In this document: positions 1-4,497 of the stretch, piece by piece
How positions within the stretch are numbered: position 1 is the first letter of the stretch
Layout: each line of letters opens with the position of its first letter
From: an uncultured Oscillospiraceae bacterium
Lineage (GTDB): Bacteria > Bacillota > Clostridia > Oscillospirales > Ruminococcaceae
Direction of reading: 5' to 3'
Assembly: GCA_900540595.1 (NCBI GenBank)
Contig: UQGL01000067.1
Location: forward strand, 1-5,214
Length of the DNA: 5,214 nucleotides
Program-made: the position numbers and the translations under genes
The notes under the pieces: model-generated
The model's database searches: none
The model's input: only the letters and a program-made list of their open reading frames with translations
What the model was told of the DNA's origin: nothing

Positions 1-2
1 GA

Positions 3-56
3 TCCGCCGGAGCGGTGCTTAAGCCGTCAGGCGGGAATTGTGCGGTGTTGCCCTAA
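3..56 (+). CDS. Possible C-terminal end of an upstream gene (partial)
   Basis: One plus-strand frame is open from the window edge to a TAA at 54-56 and would encode a tail ending GGNCAVLP. The stop lies 10 bases before an intrinsic terminator, which is where a gene end is expected, and the third codon positions are mostly G or C, as in the neighbouring genes. Seventeen residues are too few to assign a family. A second frame stops earlier, at 20-22, and cannot be excluded as the real one. The existence of some upstream transcript ending here is better supported than this particular frame. Confidence 0.3.
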   Translation, partial: SAGAVLKPSGGNCAVLP

Positions 57-66
57 GCATCCATCG

Positions 67-101
67 ACAACGCGGCTCGCCCGGCGGGCCGCGTTGTTTT
101 T
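67..101 (+). terminator. Intrinsic terminator of the upstream gene
   Basis: The arms 67-79 and 86-98 form a GC-rich stem of about 13 bp with one G-U pair and a five-base loop (80-84 region), followed by a run of T ending at 101. There is no A-run on the 5' side, so it works only on the plus strand. The T-run ends just before the purine-rich ribosome binding site of the next gene (104-111). Confidence 0.85.
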
Positions 102-117
102 ATGAGAGAGGTACACT

Positions 118-1548
118 ATGAGAAAATGGCAGGCATTGGGCAGCGCTGCAGCGCTGCTGGCGGCACTGCTGCTGGGGGGCTGCAGCGGGCAGCAGGCAGC
201 GGCCACGCCGGAGCAGGCGGCCACGCCTTCCCCCGCAGCTACGGCAGAGCCGACCCCCGTTCCGGCCCCGGCAGGCAACCCGCTGACCGGTCTGGAGGAC
301 GGGGACTATACCGGCAAGCGCCCGGTCGCTGTGACGCTGCGCACGCTGGACGGTGCCCAGCCCCAGTGGGGTGTGGCTGCCGCCGATGTGCTGGTCGAGG
401 GTGTGACCGAGGGTAATACCGCAGGGCTGATGGCACTCTACGCGGATGTGGACCGCATCAGCAAGGCAGGGCCGGTCGGCCCCGGCCGGGATCTGTTTCT
501 GCAGGTGGCACTGCCGCTCAACGCCGTGCCGGTCCACATCGACAAGAACATCTATGCCTCCAACCTGCTGAACACCCTTTCGTATCAGGATCTGGACGGC
601 TATCACATCGGCAAGGCGGCCTTCGCCTTTGATCAGGGCCGTCAGGACGCGGGCTACCGCGAGGAAAACTGCTTCTACACCACCGGAGAGCTGATCCGCG
701 CCGGACTGACGAGCTACGGCACCGCGCCGGAGGGCAGCAACACGCCGCTCTTCCGCTTCGGTCTCCGGCCGGAGGTCACCCCCGAGAACCGCAACGGTAT
801 GAACCTGACCGTGACCTTCTCGCCGTCGGACAGTGAGCAGCTGAACTACAACACCGGCACCGGCCTGTATGAAAAGCTGAACAGCGACGGCTCCCCGATG
901 ACCGATGCCGACAACGGCCAGCAGGCGGCCTTCACCAATGTGTTTGTGCTGTATGCGTCCAGCGGCATCAAGGATGATGGCTACACCCGCCAGTATGATA
1001 TGACCGGCGGCACCGGCCTCTACCTGCAGGGCGGCGCGTGGGAGCAGATCCACTGGACCAAGGAGGATGCCACCGGCCCGTTCAGCCTGACGGCTGCCGA
1101 TGGCACGCCGCTGACCGTGGCCCCCGGCAAGAGCTTTATCGCCATCTGGGGCGGCTACTATGGCCAGAGCCTGAGCCTGACTGCCGCCGATGGCAGCGCA
1201 CAGACCCTGCCCGAAAAGCCCGCCCTACTGGAGAGCGGTGTCCCCGATGACGCCGCAGCGGCCGCCGAAGCCGAGCTGCGCGGCGCACAGGAGCGCATTG
1301 ACGCGCAGGCGGCCGTGGATCAGGCAAACGCGGATCTGGCCGAGGCCCAGAGCGCACTGGAACAGGCCCAGACCGCGCTGGACGCCGACAGCGAAAACGC
1401 GGACCTGCTTGCCGCCCGCGATGCCGCCCAGGCCCGCGTGGACGAGCTGAACCAGACCATAGCCGAAAAGCAGGCCATTCTGGACGCCGCCCCCGCAGAG
1501 ACCCCGGCCCCGGAGGCACCCGCCGAGGAAGAACAACCGGCAGAATAA
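118..1548 (+). CDS. DUF3048 (YerB-like) lipoprotein with C-terminal coiled coil
   Basis: This 476-residue protein should be a lipoprotein anchored on the outer face of the cytoplasmic membrane. It starts MRKW, has a hydrophobic segment (residues 5-21) and a lipobox L19-G20-G21-C22, then a Pro/Ala/Thr-rich linker to about residue 53. Residues 54-215 match my memory of the DUF3048 N-terminal domain: NPLTGL at 54, RPVAV at 68, an AADVLVEG segment at 88, GPVGPGRD at 118-125. Residues 218-345 match the DUF3048 C-terminal domain (YNTGTGLYEK at 244, a TNVFVLY strand at 273, APGKSFIAIW at 335). Residues 378-456 are Ala/Glu/Gln-rich with heptad-like spacing, probably a coiled coil, and the last 20 residues are Pro/Ala/Glu-rich. 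The family's biochemical role is unknown; B. subtilis YerB is the usual reference. The start is supported by GAGAGAGG at 104-111, six bases from ATG. No promoter is visible between the preceding terminator and this site. The coiled coil is an addition to the basic family architecture. Confidence 0.9.
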   Translation: MRKWQALGSAAALLAALLLGGCSGQQAAATPEQAATPSPAATAEPTPVPAPAGNPLTGLEDGDYTGKRPVAVTLRTLDGAQPQWGVAAADVLVEGVTEGNTAGLMALYADVDRISKAGPVGPGRDLFLQVALPLNAVPVHIDKNIYASNLLNTLSYQDLDGYHIGKAAFAFDQGRQDAGYREENCFYTTGELIRAGLTSYGTAPEGSNTPLFRFGLRPEVTPENRNGMNLTVTFSPSDSEQLNYNTGTGLYEKLNSDGSPMTDADNGQQAAFTNVFVLYASSGIKDDGYTRQYDMTGGTGLYLQGGAWEQIHWTKEDATGPFSLTAADGTPLTVAPGKSFIAIWGGYYGQSLSLTAADGSAQTLPEKPALLESGVPDDAAAAAEAELRGAQERIDAQAAVDQANADLAEAQSALEQAQTALDADSENADLLAARDAAQARVDELNQTIAEKQAILDAAPAETPAPEAPAEEEQPAE

Positions 1549-1555
1549 AAACAAC

Positions 1556-1589
1556 TTGCAAGTGGCGTCGAGGACGCCGCTACCTGCAA
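1556..1589. repeat. GC-rich imperfect hairpin after the lipoprotein gene
   Basis: TTGCAAGT-GGCGTC (1556-1569) pairs with GACGCC...TGCAA (1573-1589) around a GAG loop, with a three-base bulge on the 3' side. No T-run follows on the plus strand. It lies between the stop codon of the lipoprotein gene and the clear terminator at 1592-1630. Read on the minus strand it begins GGTAGCGGCGTC, recalling the GTAGGGGCGGC of the repeats near 4900, so it may be a diverged intergenic repeat. It could equally be an RNA 3'-end stabiliser. Confidence 0.45.
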
Positions 1590-1591
1590 AT

Positions 1592-1630
1592 AAAAAATGC
1601 ACCCGCTTTACCCAAAGCAGGTGCATTTTT
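1592..1630. terminator. Bidirectional terminator between convergent genes
   Basis: Arms 1593-1609 and 1614-1630 pair over 17 positions with one C-A mismatch and an ACCC loop. A-run on the left and T-run on the right make it an intrinsic terminator on both strands. It should end the lipoprotein transcript (plus strand) and the histidine phosphatase transcript (minus strand, stop at 1680). Confidence 0.9.
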
Positions 1631-1679
1631 GTTTGGAATTTCTGCTTCCTTCTTTGTAAAGAAGGAACAAGATCCCGCG

Positions 1680-2315
1680 TTATTCCATCCCGTCCAGATA
1701 GCCGTGCGGTACAACATCGTAAGCCTCGGCCAGATGGTCGCGCATCCACATCTCGGCGTCCAGCCGCACGCTGTAGCCCGCGCCCGGGTCGGTCATCCAC
1801 TCCTCCGGCTTGCGGAAGGGCAGGGCGTGCTGGGACAGCATATTCATAATGACGCCGCCGTGGGTCACGCAGGCAGCCTCCTCGGTGTGGGTGCGCAGCA
1901 TGTACTCAAACATCTTCATCAGCATCGACGAGGTGCGGTTGAAAAACATCTGCCGGTCCTCGGCACCCTCAGGCACCGTGCGGCTGGTGGGGTCCATCCA
2001 CTGGGCAAACTCCGGGTCCTTTACCAACTCCTGCACGGCGCGGCCCTCAAACTTGCCAAAGGCCATCTCACGCAGGTCGTCCAGCTCGATCTGCCGCACG
2101 CCCGGGAACAAAATCTCCGCCGTCTCGGTGGCGCGCTTCATCGGGCTGGTGAACACCAGCGGCACCTGCGGGTAGTCGAAATCCTTCTTCAACGTTTTCA
2201 GCTGGGCGCGGCCCTCGGCGCAGAGCGGCAGATCACTGCCGCTGCCGATGTAAAGCCCCTGCAGGTTGCCCTCCGTCAGGCCGTGTCGGATCAAGTGAAG
2301 CTTATAATATTTCAC
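1680..2315 (-). CDS. Histidine phosphatase superfamily protein (phosphoglycerate mutase-like)
   Basis: This 211-residue cytoplasmic enzyme belongs to the branch-1 histidine phosphatases, which remove phosphate through a phosphohistidine intermediate. The RHG signature (R10-H11-G12, in LIRHGLTEGN) carries the nucleophile. Further expected elements are SPMKRATETAEIL at 57-69 with R61, LREMAFGKFEG at 81-91 with the likely proton donor E83, and THGG at 151-154 with the second catalytic H152. The length is usual for a small phosphatase. The substrate cannot be read from sequence: relatives include alpha-ribazole phosphatase and broad-specificity phosphatases, but no cobalamin genes are nearby. The start is GTG (CAC at 2313-2315 on the plus strand). 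An in-frame TGA lies 12 bases upstream and no other start precedes the RHG motif, so this start is nearly forced. The ribosome binding site is weak (GTGAG, eight bases away; GAGGAAAG is further out). It appears to be a single-gene unit ending at the shared terminator. Confidence 0.92.
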   Translation of the reverse strand: MKYYKLHLIRHGLTEGNLQGLYIGSGSDLPLCAEGRAQLKTLKKDFDYPQVPLVFTSPMKRATETAEILFPGVRQIELDDLREMAFGKFEGRAVQELVKDPEFAQWMDPTSRTVPEGAEDRQMFFNRTSSMLMKMFEYMLRTHTEEAACVTHGGVIMNMLSQHALPFRKPEEWMTDPGAGYSVRLDAEMWMRDHLAEAYDVVPHGYLDGME

Positions 2316-2567
2316 GGTATGTTCTCACTTTCCTCATGGTTTCACCTATGGCGGTGCTGCGCGGCTGCACAGTACTGCATTATCAGCATACCCTAAAATC
2401 AGCCCCTGCGCAACCGCAAAAGATTACAATTTGGTTACAACCGAAGCAAGGTACACCGAACTGCCAAATTTTGGCCACAATATTTATAGCTGTACCCGCT
2501 GTAGAATGACTAAATGTAGGAAAAAACGCGCAGTTCGGCGTTTTGACAACCAAGGCAGCACAAAATC

Positions 2568-2574
2568 TGTCGAA
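2568..2574 (+). promoter_or_regulatory. Candidate Spo0A box upstream of the XRE promoter
   Basis: TGTCGAA is an exact match to the core of the B. subtilis 0A box. It ends eight bases before the -35 hexamer, at about -50 to -44 from the predicted start, where Spo0A acts on several sigma-A promoters. A one-mismatch copy on the minus strand (TGTCAAA, 2541-2547) lies further upstream. One 7-mer alone can occur by chance; the stronger array at abrB raises its credibility. Confidence 0.4.
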
Positions 2575-2582
2575 AATTCTGG

Positions 2583-2611
2583 TTTACAAAGTGTTTTCCA
2601 CCCGTTATAAT
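2583..2611 (+). promoter_or_regulatory. Sigma-A promoter of the XRE regulator gene
   Basis: The -35 is TTTACA (2583-2588), the spacer is exactly 17 bases, and the -10 is TATAAT (2606-2611). Transcription should start near 2617-2619, giving a leader of about 78 bases before the ATG at 2696. This placement also argues that the frame open from 2543 is not translated upstream of 2696. Confidence 0.85.
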
Positions 2612-2695
2612 ATACAGCGTGTAGAAAATACGGCAGGGGCACTACTGCGGCCCGGCAGCAATGCCGGCACTGCCCCGGAACAGGATATACGGATC

Positions 2696-3394
2696 ATGGG
2701 GATCGAATTCAATCGCATTATCACGCTGCTGCGCAAGGAGCGCGGCATCACCCAGAAGCAGGCGGCACAGGATCTTGGCATCAGTCAGGCACAGCTCTCC
2801 CACTATGAGAAGGGCATCCGTGAGTGCGGCCTTGCGTTTGTGGTGCAGGTGGCGGACTATTACGATGTCAGCTGTGACTATCTGCTGGGCCGCAGTGCAG
2901 AGCGCAGCGGGCAGACCATCTCAGTCGAGGAGCTGCCAGAGGGAAACTCCGCCACCGGCGGCAGCGTCTATCGCGGCAGTGTGCTGCCCACGATGTACAA
3001 AAAGCTTATCGAAAACTCGCTGGACATCCTCTATGACAAGCTGCAGGAAAGCCGCGACAAGCAGCTCGTCGTGGGCGTCAGTGAGTACTTGATGCTGGCC
3101 GTCTACAAGATGTTCCGCCAGATGTACGAGGCCTCGCCCAAGAATGTCAGCGGCATGTTCCGCATCGGCTCGGCGCGGTGGAGCAGCAGCGCCGATGCCG
3201 CCATGAGCGTGGCGGAGGGTGATCTGTCCGCCGCCCTGACCGGGGAGGACGGCACCCGCGACAGCCTTGAGCCTGCCACGCTGGCCCTCAGCACCGATCA
3301 GCTGGCACGGGACTATCCTCGCCACGCGACAAGCCTGTTCAACCTCGTCAAAAATGCCGAGGAATCGATGCGCGGCCTGAAAAAGGGCGAGTGA
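2696..3394 (+). CDS. XRE-family transcriptional regulator with a helical C-terminal region
   Basis: This 232-residue protein is a probable cytoplasmic DNA-binding regulator. Residues 6-64 form a Cro/C1-type helix-turn-helix domain: ITQKQAAQDLGISQAQLSHYEKG (18-40) gives the two helices, and ADYYDVSCDYLLG (53-65) is the usual closing segment. A polar linker (66-95) leads to a predicted helical region (98-148, including YKKLIENSLDILYDKL) and a less ordered end with a final helix at 202-228. I recall similar tails in Oscillospiraceae regulators but cannot assign a ligand. The frame is open from 2543, but the promoter's -10 is at 2606-2611 and its start near 2618, so the TTG at 2543 is not transcribed. 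ATG 2696 begins exactly at the HTH domain and has AGGA (2682-2685) ten bases upstream. It is monocistronic and ends at the shared terminator with abrB. A Spo0A-like box lies just upstream of the promoter. Confidence 0.88.
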   Translation: MGIEFNRIITLLRKERGITQKQAAQDLGISQAQLSHYEKGIRECGLAFVVQVADYYDVSCDYLLGRSAERSGQTISVEELPEGNSATGGSVYRGSVLPTMYKKLIENSLDILYDKLQESRDKQLVVGVSEYLMLAVYKMFRQMYEASPKNVSGMFRIGSARWSSSADAAMSVAEGDLSAALTGEDGTRDSLEPATLALSTDQLARDYPRHATSLFNLVKNAEESMRGLKKGE

Positions 3395-3416
3395 CCCCCG
3401 CTGCACGATACAAACC

Positions 3417-3460
3417 AAAAAGAGAGCGTACCGGCCTGCAGGCTGGTACGCTCTCTTTTT
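3417..3460. terminator. Bidirectional terminator between XRE and abrB genes
   Basis: Arms 3417-3436 and 3441-3460 pair over 20 positions with a single G-U pair and a TGCA loop. A five-base A-run on the left and T-run on the right make it functional on both strands. It lies 22 bases after the XRE stop and 14 bases after the abrB stop. Confidence 0.95.
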
Positions 3461-3474
3461 AAGGACGCGGCCGC

Positions 3475-3723
3475 TTATTTCGACAGCGCCTTGCGGCAGA
3501 CGGGGCAGATATACTTGCCGTGCAGCAGCACCGCATCGGGCGAAATGTCGCCGCAGAATACGCAGCTGCCCTGGGCGTGGTACTTGCGCAGAACGATGGC
3601 CTCCCCGTCGGTAAAAATCTCCAGCGGGGTGTCCGGCGTAATGCCGTAGGTATTGCGCAGTTCCTTCGGCAGGACCACGCGGCCCAGACTGTCAATGCTG
3701 CGAACGATACCGGTAGAAATCAT
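3475..3723 (-). CDS. abrB: AbrB-family transition-state regulator with CxxC...CxxC tail
   Basis: This 82-residue protein has an N-terminal AbrB/MazE-type swapped-hairpin DNA-binding domain. STGIVRSIDSLGRVVLPKEL (residues 3-22) is nearly the same as B. subtilis AbrB, and the domain continues through the EIF and AIVLRKY strands to about residue 48. The C-terminal half carries C54-x2-C57 and C73-x2-C76, which would suit a small zinc site; B. subtilis AbrB lacks these cysteines. AbrB proteins are dimeric or tetrameric repressors of stationary-phase genes. The frame is open much further upstream (to 3888), but ATG 3723 is chosen: AGGAGG stands seven bases upstream, homology begins here, and the predicted transcription start near 3799 lies inside the longer frame. 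It has its own consensus promoter with Spo0A-box-like motifs downstream of the start, and ends at the terminator shared with the XRE gene. It could be an AbrB paralogue rather than the orthologue. Confidence 0.9.
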   Translation of the reverse strand: MISTGIVRSIDSLGRVVLPKELRNTYGITPDTPLEIFTDGEAIVLRKYHAQGSCVFCGDISPDAVLLHGKYICPVCRKALSK

Positions 3724-3757
3724 TTTGGTACCTCCTGTTTTGTATTCCGGCACAGTG

Positions 3758-3794
3758 TGTCGAAAAACGATGCTCGACTGATAGACTTGTCGAA
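3758..3794 (-). promoter_or_regulatory. Array of Spo0A-box-like motifs in the abrB leader
   Basis: On the plus strand, TGTCGAA occurs at 3758-3764 and at 3788-3794. Exactly midway, on the minus strand, AGTCGAG (3773-3779) keeps the GTCGA core. Successive motifs start 15 bases apart. They lie at about +6 to +42 relative to the predicted abrB start. In B. subtilis Spo0A~P represses abrB by binding 0A boxes just downstream of the start, so the position and the motif both fit. Spo0A itself is not in the window, so binding is inferred. Confidence 0.65.
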
Positions 3795-3805
3795 GCTGTA
3801 CCCCT

Positions 3806-3834
3806 ATTATACGAGTTGTTGGCAGCGTTGTCAA
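3806..3834 (-). promoter_or_regulatory. Consensus sigma-A promoter of abrB
   Basis: On the minus strand the -35 is TTGACA (3834 to 3829), the spacer is 17 bases and the -10 is TATAAT (3811 to 3806). Both hexamers are perfect. The predicted start is near 3799, giving a leader of about 76 bases. The DNA upstream of the -35 (3835-3880) is very AT-rich and could act as an UP element. Confidence 0.93.
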
Positions 3835-3842
3835 TATTTGGC

Positions 3843-3877
3843 AAAAATAAAATATGCAGATACATCGTTTTATTTTT
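3843..3877. repeat. A/T inverted repeat upstream of abrB promoter
   Basis: AAAAATAAAA (3843-3852) is matched perfectly by TTTTATTTTT (3868-3877) with a 15-base loop. It lies 9 to 43 bases upstream of the abrB -35 hexamer. It may simply be curved AT-rich UP-element DNA, or a regulator site. AbrB and XRE proteins often favour such DNA, but no specific binder can be named. Confidence 0.5.
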
Positions 3878-3922
3878 GAAAGCTGCAATGAAAAAACGAC
3901 AAAACGGACAAGTTTTTCATAT

Positions 3923-3952
3923 ATTGCAACATTTTTACATTACAACAGTTTT
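3923..3952. repeat. Tandem 14-base near-repeat upstream of abrB
   Basis: ATTGCAACATTTTT (3923-3936) and ATTACAACAGTTTT (3939-3952) agree at 12 of 14 positions and start 16 bases apart. They lie in non-coding AT-rich DNA between the deformylase terminator and the abrB promoter, about 120-150 bases upstream of the predicted abrB start. Function is unknown. Confidence 0.4.
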
Positions 3953-3974
3953 GACACGGGTTGAACATATGTAC

Positions 3975-4007
3975 AAAAAAGCGATGCGCCCGCGCGGGGC
4001 GCATCGC
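3975..4007 (-). terminator. Intrinsic terminator of the deformylase gene
   Basis: Arms 3981-3991 and 3997-4007 form a perfect 11-bp GC-rich stem with a five-base loop. On the minus strand it is followed by six T residues (3980-3975). It begins 10 bases after the deformylase stop codon and separates that unit from abrB. Confidence 0.93.
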
Positions 4008-4017
4008 CATATACCTA

Positions 4018-4428
4018 TTATATAAGGATGCCGTTGCAGTGGTCCACCTCATGCTGGATGATCTGGGCAGTCCAGCCGGTGAAATTCTTTACATGGGTCT
4101 GCATCGCACGGTCCTGCCACTGGACCTTGATAGTCCTGTGACGCCGCGCCCTGCGCTGCCCCTGCAGAGAAAGACAGCCCTCCTCGGTGAGGTAAGGACC
4201 CTTGCGGTAGACGATGACCGGATTGAACATCTCGCAAGGCGTGCCCTCGTTGTCAAAAACAATGAGGGCTTTGTTCACGCCGATCATATTGGCAGCCATG
4301 CCGACACAGCCGTCCTTGTGGGCGGTCAGCGTGTCGAGCAGGTCATCGGCAACCGACAGGTCACCGGCATCTGCAGGCAGCGCCTTCTGCGCCAGAAAGA
4401 CCACATCGGTCATCAGGGGACGAACCAT
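4018..4428 (-). CDS. def: Peptide deformylase
   Basis: This 136-residue cytoplasmic metalloenzyme removes the formyl group from the N-terminal methionine of new proteins. The three family motifs are present. Motif 1 is GMAANMIG (43-50), with Asn47 where canonical enzymes have Gln in GxGxAAxQ. Motif 2 is EEGCLSL (82-88), with Cys85 as a metal ligand. Motif 3 is HEVDH (126-130), supplying two His ligands and the catalytic Glu127. The protein ends six residues after motif 3, lacking the C-terminal helix of E. coli Def. I recall this short form with Asn, and an ending like HCNGI, as a recurrent clostridial subfamily, so it is probably complete, not truncated. The frame is open to 4488, but ATG 4428 is chosen because AGGAGG (4442 to 4437) stands eight bases upstream and homology starts there. 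It follows the cysteine-rich gene by 69 bases, has its own promoter, and ends at a strong terminator. A second, canonical def elsewhere in the genome is likely but not visible here. Confidence 0.93.
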   Translation of the reverse strand: MVRPLMTDVVFLAQKALPADAGDLSVADDLLDTLTAHKDGCVGMAANMIGVNKALIVFDNEGTPCEMFNPVIVYRKGPYLTEEGCLSLQGQRRARRHRTIKVQWQDRAMQTHVKNFTGWTAQIIQHEVDHCNGILI

Positions 4429-4465
4429 AGAAATAACCTCCTGCGGAATAGAATAGTATACCTTT

Positions 4466-4495
4466 ATTATAGCGCAGGGCAGGCACAAATGTAAA
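4466..4495 (-). promoter_or_regulatory. Promoter of the deformylase gene
   Basis: On the minus strand the -35 is TTTACA (4495 to 4490), the spacer is 18 bases and the -10 is TATAAT (4471 to 4466). The -35 is only two bases from the stop codon of the cysteine-rich gene (4498-4500). Since no terminator separates the two genes, def is probably transcribed both from here and by read-through. Confidence 0.75.
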
Positions 4496-4497
4496 TG

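Larger units (their letters stand above)
2316..2695. other. Divergent intergenic region, 380 nt without a gene
   Basis: The left part (2316-2400) is GC-rich and must contain the phosphatase promoter. The best minus-strand candidate is weak: TTGCGC, 17-base spacer, TATGCT (rightmost base about 2414). The middle part (2420-2545) is AT-rich and holds TTACAA repeats at 2424-2440 and a 9-bp inverted repeat (2456-2464 and 2530-2538). The right part carries the XRE promoter and its leader. I see no open frame with a credible ribosome binding site apart from an 11-codon frame overlapping the phosphatase start, treated in the findings. Confidence 0.6.

Noticed and set aside
100..1053. 317-codon open frame on the minus strand
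   Set aside because: It is antisense to the well-supported lipoprotein gene. Long antisense frames are expected in GC-rich coding DNA, and it has no ribosome binding site or recognisable domain.
1225..1800. 191-codon open frame on the minus strand
   Set aside because: It overlaps the lipoprotein 3' end, a strong terminator and the phosphatase 3' end in other frames, so it cannot be one gene.
1629..2396. 255-codon open frame on the plus strand
   Set aside because: It is antisense to the histidine phosphatase, runs through the bidirectional terminator, and shows no domain.
2543..2548. TTGACA as a second -35 upstream of the XRE gene
   Set aside because: No acceptable -10 lies 16-18 bases downstream; the TTTACA/TATAAT pair at 2583-2611 is far better.
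2543..2695. N-terminal extension of the XRE protein by 51 residues from a TTG
   Set aside because: The extension contains the -35 and -10 hexamers and lies before the predicted transcription start. The HTH domain begins at the ATG at 2696.
3479..3485. TTCGACA, a reverse Spo0A box, at the 3' end of abrB
   Set aside because: It lies within the last codons of the gene, far from any promoter, so it is best treated as chance.
3724..3888. N-terminal extension of AbrB by 55 residues
   Set aside because: It spans the perfect abrB promoter, the 0A-like boxes and the AGGAGG site, and AbrB homology begins at the ATG at 3723.
3951..3956. TTGACA near the deformylase terminator as a plus-strand promoter
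   Set aside because: The only TATA-like hexamer is about 10 bases away, and the next feature downstream on the plus strand is a terminator hairpin followed by antisense DNA.
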